Source: Dactylosporangium siamense (GTDB taxonomy: Bacteria > Actinomycetota > Actinomycetes > Mycobacteriales > Micromonosporaceae). Taken from it: DNA of 64,000 nucleotides. The notes under the pieces were generated by a model, which worked only from the letters and a program-made list of their open reading frames with translations, had not been told where the DNA came from and made no database searches. Below are positions 1 to 7,935 of this stretch, in pieces. Made by a program: the position numbers and the translations under genes. Position 1 is the stretch's first letter, and each line of letters starts with the position of its first letter. The stretch is taken from positions 1 to 64,000 of the forward strand of contig NZ_BONQ01000096.1 in assembly GCF_016862795.1 (NCBI RefSeq), given 5' to 3'.

Positions 1-535
1 CCCCTGAACACCCGCCACAACCTGGCGAGAGTACGTAAGGCAGAGGCGATTGCCGTACCTCGTGACGGATCTTCGAAACCGGCGCGTAAGTAGGGTTCCG
101 TAACGTTCGAAATGCGCCGACCATCAACGCCCTCCGCGCACCTCCCGCAACCGGTCAACCCAGCGTCCGCGGCTGACTCATCCGGTGTGAACCGGATGAG
201 GGCAACTAGACATCCGCTGGATTGCCTTCAGGCGCCACGGTTGTGCGTACGCCGATGCCCATCGACGTACTCCGGCGTACGTGCCGGTGACCCCCCAGTT
301 TGCCCCCCCGCCTGCGGCGCCGGGCCGACGCCGTCCAGTGGTCGTCAACAGTCGCGCTCTCGGCTGGAAGCTGGCTGCCCTAGTCAGGGATCGCTGGCGA
401 CCTACGCAGCAGGCCAGGCGCGACGACGCCCTGAGCAGGGAACATGTAATATCGCAGTTCTTGGTTAGCTGCTGTGTCAGCATATGGAGCGCATATCGAG
501 CGCTGCAGGCCAACTGAGGGCTCTGAACCAGGTGC
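1..535. other. Left edge without a convincing gene; two inverted repeats
   Basis: No open frame here has a ribosome-binding site or a recognisable product. Two structures stand out. CTCATCCGG at 177-185 pairs perfectly with CCGGATGAG at 192-200 around a 6-nt loop, with no T run after it. CGTACGCCG at 246-254 faces CGGCGTACG at 273-281 across 18 nt. They could be operators or transcript hairpins belonging to the decayed gene downstream. Nothing else is visible. Confidence 0.5.
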
Positions 536-1104
536 GTGGCGAAGTGGAGAGTTGTGGTGAACAACGAACTGGTCCTGCTGGACCAGGCGCTTGCGGAAGC
601 TAGCCAGGCGCGCTCCGAGCCGCTGGGCGGCGACATCATCTTCGAGTTGTTCGCGGCAGAACAAATCCTGAAATACTTCGACCTCTCTCCGGAGGAGGTT
701 GCGCAAGGTCGAGTTGGCGGCGGAAACGATGGCGGAATGGACGCTGTTTACGTTTTCCTCGGCGATGGCCTGGTAACCGACGATGCCGAAGTTTTGAATG
801 AGAACGCCACGCCTGCCTCGTTCGCGCGCGACCAGAGCTAAAGACGGAACTGCGCTTCCATACGATGATGCTCGTGGTCGCCAAAGCGCTGAACGCTCGG
901 GTTTACAGCCCTAAGCAGCTGACGGGACTTGCGGAAGAGGACCGGCTGATATCCGAGGCGGAGATATCGCAGGCATTTATCGTGGCCTATAGGATTATGG
1001 TTGATTTCATAAAGAGTCGCAGCTGGGCGCCCGAACGGGCCGCCAAGAGTAAAGAGTTGGTAACGGCAATCCTGAATAAGGAGTTCCCGCTTAAAGGGAA
1101 TTAA
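536..1104 (+). pseudogene. Remnant of an AIPR-family abortive-infection protein
   Basis: A first frame (536-841, GTG start, 101 codons) contains AAEQILKYFDLSPEE and GGGNDGGMDAVYVFL. I recognise these as the conserved N-terminal region of AIPR (abortive phage resistance) proteins, which are normally about 550-700 residues long. A second frame, open from 802 and ending at 1104, reads RPELKTELRFHTMMLVV and later SRSWAPERAAKSKELV, resembling an AIPR C-terminus. The two ends are joined out of frame with several hundred central residues missing, so the protein cannot be functional. The family match is from memory of its motifs and is only moderately certain. An expressed 101-residue fragment is the alternative reading. 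Confidence 0.5.
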
Positions 1105-1243
1105 AGAATTCGACCTAACGCCCGCACCCTATATAAGGAAACGATGGCGGTCTTAGGTCGATCCGTCACTGTTGTGCCTTCTGGACGGACCTAGGTCCGG
1201 GCGGAAAAGCTTCCGGCCGAATGAAAGCGACGCCCAAAGCATG
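1105..1243. other. Intergenic inverted repeats between the AIPR remnant and the epimerase end
   Basis: TCGACCTAA at 1110-1118 is inverted as TTAGGTCGA at 1153-1161. A perfect 14-bp palindrome, CGGACCTAGGTCCG, lies at 1186-1199. The stretch is bounded by the ends of two converging reading frames, so a bidirectional terminator is possible, but there is no T tract on either strand. A recombination or protein-binding site is the alternative. Confidence 0.4.
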
Positions 1244-2149
1244 CTATGAGGCAAGCGAGCGGAACCGCCACGCATCGACGACAACCTGCTCCAGGGTGGA
1301 CCTCTCGGGCGTCCATCCAAGTTCGGCCTGCACGCGCGACACGTCGGCTACCAGCATCTGGGGCTCATCCACAGGCGGGTTGTGAACAACTTCGAAGTCG
1401 ACGCCGGTCACTGCACGGGTGGCGTCGATCACTTCCCGCATCGACACGCCAACGCCGGTGCCGACGTTGTAGGTGCGCGAGTCGCCGACCTTCGTGGTCT
1501 CGACGGCCAGCCGGAAGGCCTCAGCAACGTCGGTCACGTGGGTGAATTCTCGCCGCGCCGACCCGTCGCCGTTGACGCTTACGTGCGGGATCACGCCGGC
1601 GGCGGCGCGCAGACAGTTGTTGATGATCCTCGTCGGGTTGCTGTCGACGATCCCGTTATAGCCGCCTGCCACGTTGAATAGTCGCAACGTGGTGACTCCG
1701 ATGTTGCCGGCGCGCGCCTCGAAGTGCAGCAGCTGCTCTGCAGCAGCCTTGGTGGCCGCGTAAGGGTTCGTCGGGCGGGCATCGAGATCCTCACTCAGCG
1801 AGCCGTCGCGATCCGGCCCGTAGACCGCTGAGGTTGACGCGAACACCACCGGCACGGGGTGGCCAGGGTTCAGCCGCAGCCCGCTCACCAGGTTCGCGGT
1901 GCCGCCCAGATTGGTTGCGTAGTAGCCGGCGGGATCTTGCCACGACTCGCGGACCGTCGACTTGGCGGCCAGGTGCACGACCGCGTCGATCGGGGCCTCT
2001 TCCTCAAGCCACGCCTTGACCGAAGGCGTGTCCGTCAGGTCGTACCCAAGTCGGCTCGGCCAAGGCAGGACGGCGTGGCCATGCAGCTCAAGATGCAGGC
2101 AGACCGCGCGGCCGACGAAGCCGCCGGCGCCGGTGACGAGGATCCTCAT
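1244..2149 (-). CDS. NAD-dependent epimerase/dehydratase (GalE-like)
   Basis: This 301-residue protein belongs to the extended short-chain dehydrogenases that act on nucleotide sugars. The Rossmann glycine motif GAGGFVGR lies near residue 7, and the catalytic YAATK gives the Tyr-Lys pair. LRLFNVAGGYNG and REFTHVTDVAEAF are typical of UDP-glucose 4-epimerase relatives. I chose the ATG at 2149 because it forms an ATGA overlap with the stop of the upstream XRE-Nudix gene, which implies translational coupling. An in-frame start 27 bases further upstream is possible but less likely. The substrate is unknown. Coupling to a Nudix protein suggests a nucleotide-linked substrate, which is inference. 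Confidence 0.8.
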   Translation of the reverse strand: MRILVTGAGGFVGRAVCLHLELHGHAVLPWPSRLGYDLTDTPSVKAWLEEEAPIDAVVHLAAKSTVRESWQDPAGYYATNLGGTANLVSGLRLNPGHPVPVVFASTSAVYGPDRDGSLSEDLDARPTNPYAATKAAAEQLLHFEARAGNIGVTTLRLFNVAGGYNGIVDSNPTRIINNCLRAAAGVIPHVSVNGDGSARREFTHVTDVAEAFRLAVETTKVGDSRTYNVGTGVGVSMREVIDATRAVTGVDFEVVHNPPVDEPQMLVADVSRVQAELGWTPERSTLEQVVVDAWRFRSLAS

Positions 2150-3555
2150 CCGAGCAGTGTTCCCCGGTGCCGCCAAGCGAGTGCGAGCAGCCCCGCCGCC
2201 GCAGGTGCCATGCGCCCGGACGCAAGGATGCCCTTGACGGTGACCTCATCGAATGCGACCGGCTCAGCAACCACGGTGCCTTCGTCGTTCGTCGCCACGA
2301 AGTCGCGCGACAGATCGTCGTACACGTCGGGGTCGATGACGAGCGTGGTCAGGATCTCGGTCGCAAGGGTCAGAGCGTCGAGCCCGACGCCGACGCATGA
2401 GGCGCGCATCGTGCCCGCAGCGCGGGCGGCGTCGAGGAACGCGAACGGGTCGACGGTGTAGTCGACCGGCTGGCCGTTGCCGTCATGCTCGTCATCGCCA
2501 AGCAGCTCTTCAGACAGTTCCCGCTGCAGGTTGCGCCACATGTCGAAGTCGGCGACCTTCGCGGCAGGCAGGATCGAGCTCGGCTGAAACACGCCGGTCG
2601 GCACCACATGAACCAGCGACCCGGCGATCGCGACCGCGCTGGAATCCCGTCGATGCAACAGGAACGTCGGCGCGCTGCCCGCGCGGACAACGAGCGTCGA
2701 CACGGACGCGATCGAGGGTCGCCGGCCGAGTTCGAACGGGTCACGGACAAGCCGGCGGAATGGCAGTTCGCGCAGGCTCGGAGCACGCCCGGTCGGCTGT
2801 CCGTCCGCGTCGAGGCATACGTACGCGGTTTCGTGCGCGAGCGCTTCGTGGTGATCCATGGTGGCGAAGTACGTCGTCTCGCCGAAGCTGAGCCGTCCGC
2901 GCCCACCGGCGAACTGGACGTCGAGAGGCCGCCAGGAAAGGCGGTTCTGGAAGAGTCGTGGCCGCGCGATGTCCTGAATGGCGATCGTGTACCGCGGGTA
3001 CGCGCGAGCCAGATCCGCCAACGGACGAATGTGCGCGGTCTCCGGTTCAGTGCCGTCAACCTGCGGGACAGGCGCATCGTCATAGTGAAGGTCGACTGCG
3101 TCCAGGTCGATAGGCACGTCAGGGAGCCAACCGGGGCGGCTCAGCAGCGTCGTGCCGGCGACGCGTGCCGCGTCGCCGTAGACGCGGGCTGCGGCCTCGG
3201 TGAGGGCCGCTCGGCGCTTGTTGAGGGCGCGGCGGGTGCGCAGCCACTGTTCCTGGCTCGCGGCAACGCGCCGGTCGATGGGTGCGATCGGAACCTCCTC
3301 AAGGAATGCGAACTGCGAAGGTGCTGCCGGTTCTGCAGCAGTCCGGCCCTTGATGCCCAAATCGGTGATGGCTACGCCGAACACCTCGGCGAGTCGCCGC
3401 TGCTGCGACAGGTACGGGGCGACCTTACCCAGCTCCCATCGACTGACCGAGTTCGCATCGACCTGGAGAAGCTCTGCCAACTCGGCCTGCGTGTAACCAG
3501 CGGCTTCCCGGTGTTGCCGGATGTGGTTGACGGTCCCGCCGGCCTGATGGCTCAC
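2146..3555 (-). CDS. XRE-family regulator fused to a Nudix-like domain
   Basis: The N-terminal 60 residues form an XRE helix-turn-helix (HREAAGYTQAELAELLQVD followed by SVSRWELGK). The C-terminal half carries RELSEELLG, a slightly shifted version of the Nudix box REUxEExGU, in a setting (FLLHRRDSS, then VVPTGVFQP) typical of Nudix hydrolases. AICEs often carry Nudix proteins beside their activator genes. Here both roles seem merged in one 469-residue protein that may sense a nucleotide metabolite and control the element. The GTG at 3555 is preferred over a TTG 21 bases upstream because GGGGGAGT precedes it by 7 nt. Two 21-bp operator-like repeats lie just upstream. Confidence 0.75.
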   Translation of the reverse strand: MSHQAGGTVNHIRQHREAAGYTQAELAELLQVDANSVSRWELGKVAPYLSQQRRLAEVFGVAITDLGIKGRTAAEPAAPSQFAFLEEVPIAPIDRRVAASQEQWLRTRRALNKRRAALTEAAARVYGDAARVAGTTLLSRPGWLPDVPIDLDAVDLHYDDAPVPQVDGTEPETAHIRPLADLARAYPRYTIAIQDIARPRLFQNRLSWRPLDVQFAGGRGRLSFGETTYFATMDHHEALAHETAYVCLDADGQPTGRAPSLRELPFRRLVRDPFELGRRPSIASVSTLVVRAGSAPTFLLHRRDSSAVAIAGSLVHVVPTGVFQPSSILPAAKVADFDMWRNLQRELSEELLGDDEHDGNGQPVDYTVDPFAFLDAARAAGTMRASCVGVGLDALTLATEILTTLVIDPDVYDDLSRDFVATNDEGTVVAEPVAFDEVTVKGILASGRMAPAAAGLLALAWRHRGTLLG

Positions 3556-3582
3556 TGTGGCACTCCCCCGACTCAACAGCTT

Positions 3583-3624
3583 GTCAGCACCTGACCGTCA
3601 GCGGTCAGCATCTGACCGTCAGCG
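3583..3624. promoter_or_regulatory. Two 21-bp tandem repeats upstream of the XRE-Nudix gene, probable operators
   Basis: Two adjacent 21-bp copies (3583-3603 and 3604-3624) differ at one base. Each contains the palindrome CTGACCGTCAG (3591-3601 and 3612-3622). The spacing of two helical turns puts both palindromes on one face of the DNA, as expected for cooperative repressor binding. They begin 28 bp upstream of the GTG start, so autoregulation by the XRE domain is the simplest reading. Confidence 0.6.
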
Positions 3625-3696
3625 TACGACCACTTGAGGTGGTTGAGGGTAGGTGACGGATCGATGCTGTTCCTGATGGACGTCGATACAGCCAGT

Positions 3697-3708
3697 CTGT
3701 GATCACAG
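3697..3708. repeat. Perfect 12-bp palindrome CTGTGATCACAG
   Basis: This palindrome sits in the 196-bp stretch between the operator repeats and the small HTH gene that ends at 3821. Nothing else is evident in that stretch. It could be a binding site, but it is short and single. Confidence 0.3.
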
Positions 3709-3820
3709 CGAGATGGCGCCCACCGGCGACAACGAGCTTCGATCCTCAGGAGGGCACCGTGCTGCCGATCTTCACGAACGCCACTGCGAAGGCAATCGTT
3801 CTGCAGGCGTCGGCACGTAC

Positions 3821-4165
3821 CTATGACTTCTCGGCGACGGCTGCCTTCGCCGCTCGCACCAGCTGGTCGGCGCGCGCCTTGGAGATCTTCAAGCGTCGGG
3901 CGAGTTCCGCGAGCGACATGTCTTCCGAGCGGAATACCCGGTCGGCCATGAGTGCCCTGAACGTGGCCGCCTCGCCGACTAGCTCATCGATCAGTTCCCG
4001 CAACTGCGTGGCCAGTCCGAACGCAGCTTCGGCGTCTGGGTTCTCACGAATGGCCGCTTCTATCTCAAGGTACGCCGTGCGCATCGAGGCCAGGTCCGCC
4101 ACGACGTTGCGGGCGGCGCTCGACGGCTCGGCATTCTCCACCCGCTCAGCATACGCGTAGATCAA
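3821..4165 (-). CDS. Small protein with C-terminal helix-turn-helix
   Basis: This is a 114-residue, mostly helical protein. The C-terminal third, SLAELARRLKISKARADQL, has the pattern of a helix-turn-helix, while the N-terminal 70 residues look like a helical or coiled-coil oligomerisation region. It is transcribed away from the long transfer operon that starts at 4270. A partly palindromic site at 4176-4190 lies 11 bp before its ATG. It could therefore be the repressor of the divergent transfer operon, a role played by KorSA in pSAM2, but it is not a GntR protein. I do not recognise the family. Confidence 0.55.
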   Translation of the reverse strand: MIYAYAERVENAEPSSAARNVVADLASMRTAYLEIEAAIRENPDAEAAFGLATQLRELIDELVGEAATFRALMADRVFRSEDMSLAELARRLKISKARADQLVRAAKAAVAEKS

Positions 4166-4175
4166 ATACTCGCTG

Positions 4176-4190
4176 CTAGACAGCGTCTAG
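4176..4190. promoter_or_regulatory. Operator-like palindrome CTAGAC-AGC-GTCTAG
   Basis: Six-base arms around a 3-nt centre lie in the 104-bp gap between the leftward HTH gene (start 4165) and the rightward transfer operon (start 4270). This position would let one protein control both promoters. No clear -10/-35 pair is visible. Confidence 0.5.
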
Positions 4191-4269
4191 TGATGGGTGT
4201 ACGGTCCCTCGTATAGAGATGCCTACACGAAATCTCGCCACCGCAGTTCATTGCCGTAGGAGGTCAAGC

Positions 4270-4707
4270 GTGTCTATGCCCAGGTCCAGCATCGGGAGCC
4301 TTGTGGCACCCCAGAGGCTCAACGATCACTTCGGCCCAAGTCACGTACTCGCTGACGTCGCAGCCCGCAACTGTTCCGCTCATCGCTCGCGGCTCACAAG
4401 CCACGTTGTGGCGTGTGGGGCGTGCTGGGAACTGGCGATCCGCGATGACGAGCGGTTCGCGGTTGAGTGCGGTTTGCCGCGGGAGATGGACGTCGACCCA
4501 GAGTACGTCGATGAGATCGCGGTCGAGCTGGCGTGCCGTGGTGAGCGTGTTCGGCTGACGCGGCCGGAGCTTGCGGTCGCTGCTGAGCGGCTGCTGGCGC
4601 GGCGGCTGAGCCTGTCCGCCGCGGCGGCGCGGCTGCGCGTCTCGTACGACGCGGTGTTCATGGCGGTCAACGGCCGCGGTTCGGCTGTCGCCGCCGAGGC
4701 TGCGTGA
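4270..4707 (+). CDS. Unrecognised small protein with possible Cys/His metal site and HTH
   Basis: First gene of the rightward operon, 145 residues from the GTG at 4270, which GGAGGT at 4259-4264 precedes. An in-frame ATG at 4219 has no such site. The segment SHVVACGACWELA has an H-x4-C-x2-C spacing that could bind metal. The C-terminal part, LTRPELAVAAERLLARR then LSAAAARLRVSYDAVF, looks like a helix-turn-helix. I do not recognise the family. A DNA-binding regulator of the element is the likeliest role. Confidence 0.5.
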   Translation: MSMPRSSIGSLVAPQRLNDHFGPSHVLADVAARNCSAHRSRLTSHVVACGACWELAIRDDERFAVECGLPREMDVDPEYVDEIAVELACRGERVRLTRPELAVAAERLLARRLSLSAAAARLRVSYDAVFMAVNGRGSAVAAEAA

Positions 4708-4714
4708 GTCGGCC

Positions 4715-5077
4715 GTGAGCCGCATCCGTGCCCGGTTCTGCGACCCGGAGGGCAAGCGCTTCGGCATCCCCACGTTCATGTGGCAGGGCGCGCCAGACGG
4801 CTACGCGACCCTGCGGCAGCTGCGCGCGCTGGGCCTGCGTCCTGCTGGTCAGCCGGTTGCGGCGCAGGTGATGTGGCGCGGTGTTGGTGGTGACCGGGTG
4901 GCGTTTCTGTACCGGGTCGAGTTGGCGAAGCCGAAGCGGACCGCATCCGCCGCGCAGCTGCGCGGCGTGGCATGCGCGTTGCGGGCTCGCCGGACCTGTT
5001 CGACCTGCCGCATCGAGCGGCCGTACTTCATCCCGCGCTCGCTCGGCGAGTGCCTCGACTGCGCCCAGGAGGGCTGA
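4715..5077 (+). CDS. RRQRL-motif zinc-binding protein
   Basis: This 120-residue protein starts with GTG 7 nt after the previous stop. It has the signature of a small actinomycete family. TFMWQGAPDGYATLRQLRAL carries the arginine-rich RRQRL-type motif, degenerate here as LRQLR. AKPKRTASAAQL follows. A C-terminal zinc ribbon is built from CSTC and CLDC, separated by about 16 residues. Members are common on actinomycete plasmids and AICEs. Their function is unknown, and nucleic-acid binding is likely from the zinc ribbon. Confidence 0.7.
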   Translation: MSRIRARFCDPEGKRFGIPTFMWQGAPDGYATLRQLRALGLRPAGQPVAAQVMWRGVGGDRVAFLYRVELAKPKRTASAAQLRGVACALRARRTCSTCRIERPYFIPRSLGECLDCAQEG

Positions 5078-5080
5078 TCC

Positions 5081-5410
5081 ATGACCTATTTCAACTACCC
5101 CGGCGACATCGCTGCAGCGCTGCGCGCGCTTGCCGAGGACTTCGACGCGTTGCCGCCGTTCGAGCGGCTGCCCGACATCGCGGTGGAGGTGCTCATCCAG
5201 GCGTGCCAGCACAGCGGTGATACCGCTGAGCGGGTCTCCGCGGTGGATCTGCTGACGTTCGTCACGCTCGGGCAGGACGCCTCGACCCGCGCCATGTCCG
5301 GCGGCACCTTCCATCACGGCAACGGTGGCGGCAATCGCTATCGCGGTGATGGTCTGGAGGTCGCGGTGTTCACGGTGGTGCCAGCGCCGGTTGCGGCGGT
5401 GGCGGCGTGA
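5081..5410 (+). CDS. Hypothetical AICE protein
   Basis: This is a 109-residue acidic protein that begins 3 nt after the RRQRL gene and overlaps the next gene by 4 bases (GTGA), so it is part of the same operon. The first 65 residues appear helical (AALRALAEDFDALPPFERLP). A glycine-rich stretch (FHHGNGGGNRYRGDG) and a hydrophobic tail follow. No family is recognised. Confidence 0.55.
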   Translation: MTYFNYPGDIAAALRALAEDFDALPPFERLPDIAVEVLIQACQHSGDTAERVSAVDLLTFVTLGQDASTRAMSGGTFHHGNGGGNRYRGDGLEVAVFTVVPAPVAAVAA

Positions 5411-6786
5411 GCGCGCTGGGTGTGGCCGATGCCCGGACCCGGCTGGATGCGGATCTGGCAGCGTCGGTGCGGCGTACGTCGCTGGTGCGGCAGGTGTTCT
5501 ACGTCGTGGTGCTGCTGGTCGCGTTGACCGGTCAGGTGTGGGGCGCGCACGAGGCCCTCGCATTGCCGCTGCTGTTCGCGATCCCCGCCGTCGCCGCCCT
5601 CGAACTGGGCGGGATCGTGGTGCTGTCGAACGCGGACACGCGCCGCAGGTTGGGTGAGCGGGCTGTGGTGTCGCGGGCGCTGTCCGCGGCGATCGCGGTG
5701 GGTGCGGTGTCGTTCAACTGGCTTGCGCACGACGACAAGCTCCTCGCTGGGTTCTTCGCCGGCATGTCGGCGCTTGGCTACCTGGTGTGGCTGATGCACA
5801 CGGAGAACCAGCGTCGGGACCGGTTGCGGGCGATCGGCGCGTTGCCGCCCACGACCCCGGCGTATGAGCTGGCCGGGCATTGGCTGCGGCATCCGCTGCT
5901 GACGCTGCGCGCGAAGTCTCTCGCAAAGATATCCCCGGAACTGGGCCTGTACGGGTCCCTGGACGCGGCGCGGGCGCAGCAGCGGCAGGAGCAGCGCACC
6001 AAGGCCATCGCCAAGGTCCTGCACCGCAAGATCCGCGCGGCTGTCGACCCCACGACGGCGGACATCGCGACCGCGACCTACGACCTCGATGCGATCGCGG
6101 ATCGGCTCGCGGCGCAGCCGGACTACGACGGGCTGACCGACCTCATCGCCCGGGACCTGCACCCGGCGCGGCTGCTGCACACCGATGAGGACCTGGTCGG
6201 GCAGTTGGAGGCGGCGCAGGCCACGGCCGCGGCTGCGGTCGCCGACGCAAAGGCCGCGACGGCGCGAGCCGACGACGGGGCGGCGCAGCTGCGCGAGGAA
6301 CAGGACCGCCGGACGCAGGTGGAGGCGGAGCTGCAGGCGGTGATGGAGCGGGCGGAGGCCGAAGCGCTGCGCCGCGCAGACGCCGCCGACCGGGCTGAAA
6401 CGCTCGCCACGCTGATGCAGCAGCAGCACGAGGCACGCGACGCCGCGGAGGCCGAGACAGCCCGGCTGTCGGAGCTGGTCGAGCAGCTGCAGTCGGACCT
6501 GACCGCGGCGCAGGCGTGTTATGCGACCGCGGAAACGGCCGTCGCCGTCGCGGAGGCTAAGACGGCTGTGACCAAGCCGGCGGGCAAGCGGCAGCCGTCG
6601 GCTGCGGAGCGGATCGCGAAGGCGGTCGCCCGGTCGCCGAAGGCCACCGACGCCACGATCGCGGCCCGGTTGGACCTGTCCGAGGCGACGGTGAAACGGC
6701 ATCGCCGTCGACAGGCTGTCGACAGCGTGTCGACGCCGGATGGCCAGCAGGCGACCGGCTCCGTGCCGCTGCTGCACGCCGCCTGA
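5407..6786 (+). CDS. DUF2637-like membrane spread protein with coiled coil and C-terminal HTH
   Basis: This 459-residue protein has four predicted membrane segments in its first 135 residues (for example FYVVVLLVALTGQVWG). A cytoplasmic region with a GHWLRHPLLTLRAKSLA-type signature follows, then a long Ala/Glu-rich coiled coil (about 275-375). The helix-turn-helix at the end reads KATDATIAARLDLSEATVKR. This matches the DUF2637/Spd type of protein on Streptomyces plasmids, thought to help spread transferred DNA through septa of the recipient mycelium. Membrane anchor, rod and DNA-binding head suggest it tethers element DNA to the membrane. The start is a GTG overlapping the upstream stop. Confidence 0.65.
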   Translation: MSALGVADARTRLDADLAASVRRTSLVRQVFYVVVLLVALTGQVWGAHEALALPLLFAIPAVAALELGGIVVLSNADTRRRLGERAVVSRALSAAIAVGAVSFNWLAHDDKLLAGFFAGMSALGYLVWLMHTENQRRDRLRAIGALPPTTPAYELAGHWLRHPLLTLRAKSLAKISPELGLYGSLDAARAQQRQEQRTKAIAKVLHRKIRAAVDPTTADIATATYDLDAIADRLAAQPDYDGLTDLIARDLHPARLLHTDEDLVGQLEAAQATAAAAVADAKAATARADDGAAQLREEQDRRTQVEAELQAVMERAEAEALRRADAADRAETLATLMQQQHEARDAAEAETARLSELVEQLQSDLTAAQACYATAETAVAVAEAKTAVTKPAGKRQPSAAERIAKAVARSPKATDATIAARLDLSEATVKRHRRRQAVDSVSTPDGQQATGSVPLLHAA

Positions 6787-6844
6787 ATCCCTATCGAGTG
6801 CGGCGGGCACGGGTTCGCCGCCCGGATCAGAAAGGGCACGAACG

Positions 6845-7366
6845 ATGACGGTCACGATGGTGCACTTGAGTTCCGCCGGTTGGCGGGTGCTCAACGCGCT
6901 GGAACGGCTGGGCCGGCATCCAGCGCGGATGGCGACCTTGGCCAATGCGCAGGACGCCGCAGACGACGACATCGTCCGGTTGGAGCAGGCCGGGCTGCTG
7001 TACGGGTCGATGTACGGCCGCACGACGGCGGTCAGCATCGGTGAGCACCTCGCGCATGACGGCAGTCCGATGATGATCCAGCTTCGGCTGACGAAGGCCG
7101 GTGCGCGGCAGTTGTCGACGCCGCGGAACCGGGTGCTGTGCCTGCTCGGCGCGCGGCAGGGTCGCTCGCTGAAGCTGCGGTTCCTGTTGACGAACTGCGC
7201 GGGCGCGGACGTGGTGCTGTTCCAGCAGATGACGTCGTTGCAGCTGGTCACGGTGGCGCATGTGGTGGCCAGTGAGCCGCTCGATCCGATGATGCTGCCG
7301 CACGTGCCGCCGTCCAACGTCGCGGTCCGGCTGACCGCCAAGGGCCGCACCTTCCTGCCGTACTGA
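6845..7366 (+). CDS. Tandem winged-helix-like paralogue 1 of 3
   Basis: 173 residues from ATG 6845 (AGAAAGGG upstream). The protein is two similar halves. Each has a helical start, a recognition-helix-like stretch, a bend reading L-x-Q-A-G-L-L or M-T-S-L-Q-L-V, and a closing beta hairpin (IQLRLTKAGARQLS in the first half, VAVRLTAKGRTFLP in the second). Together with the next two genes this gives six copies of one winged-helix-like unit. I do not know a named family. Position between the spread gene and ssb suggests a role in element maintenance or transfer. Confidence 0.55.
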   Translation: MTVTMVHLSSAGWRVLNALERLGRHPARMATLANAQDAADDDIVRLEQAGLLYGSMYGRTTAVSIGEHLAHDGSPMMIQLRLTKAGARQLSTPRNRVLCLLGARQGRSLKLRFLLTNCAGADVVLFQQMTSLQLVTVAHVVASEPLDPMMLPHVPPSNVAVRLTAKGRTFLPY

Positions 7367-7401
7367 CTGCCCTGCCGATCCTTCGAACTGGAGAGAGCCT
7401 G

Positions 7402-7920
7402 ATGGGTTCCAAGACGATGCTGGCGATGCGGCCGCAGTGCTGGCGGCAGATCGCGGCGGTGGAGTACGCCGAGGGTGGCGAGTCGTCGGTGGCGCGGCTG
7501 ATCGACCGGCAAGGCGCCACGGCGGAAGACCTCGCGTGGCTGGTGCAGGCAGGCCTGCTGCAGGTCACGGCGGGTGGCGTGGCAGTCGCGGTGCAGGACC
7601 TGACCCCGACCGGCCAGATCTACAGCGACGTGACTCTGACCGACGCCGCGCGGCGGCTGCTGGTGCGGGACCGGGCGTGGCTGGTGCTGCAGGTGTTCCG
7701 GCTGCACCGGCACAACGGTCGCGGTCATCCGATCGCGGTGCTGCGCAACGTGAGCGGCGCCGATGACGAGGTCCTGCGCTGCATGGAGGCCGCGCACCTG
7801 GTGCAGGCCGACAACCCCCAGACGCACGAGCCGATCCCGCTCGCCGCGTTCACGAAGGTCCCGGCGCGGCTGCGGGTGCGGCTGCTGCACCGCGGTCACG
7901 ACTACCTGCCCCGAACCTAG
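7402..7920 (+). CDS. Tandem winged-helix-like paralogue 2 of 3
   Basis: 172 residues with ribosome site GGAGAG before ATG 7402. It shares the two-half layout of its neighbours: WRQIAAVEYAEGGESSVARL, then WLVQAGLLQV, then SDVTLTDAARRLLV in half one. Half two has LVLQVFRLHRHNGRGHPIAV, then CMEAAHLVQA, then VRLLHRGHDYLPR. The middle segment GGVAVAVQDLTPTGQI matches GTPVPVQDFTPAGLI in paralogue 3, so these two are the closer pair. Function unknown. Confidence 0.55.
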   Translation: MGSKTMLAMRPQCWRQIAAVEYAEGGESSVARLIDRQGATAEDLAWLVQAGLLQVTAGGVAVAVQDLTPTGQIYSDVTLTDAARRLLVRDRAWLVLQVFRLHRHNGRGHPIAVLRNVSGADDEVLRCMEAAHLVQADNPQTHEPIPLAAFTKVPARLRVRLLHRGHDYLPRT

Positions 7921-7935
7921 AAAGGGAGTGTCACG

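Noticed and set aside
3697-3708. CTGTGATCACAG as a CRP-type site
   Set aside because: The symmetry is suggestive, but it is shorter than a CRP site and no promoter is placed around it. It is kept only as a palindrome.
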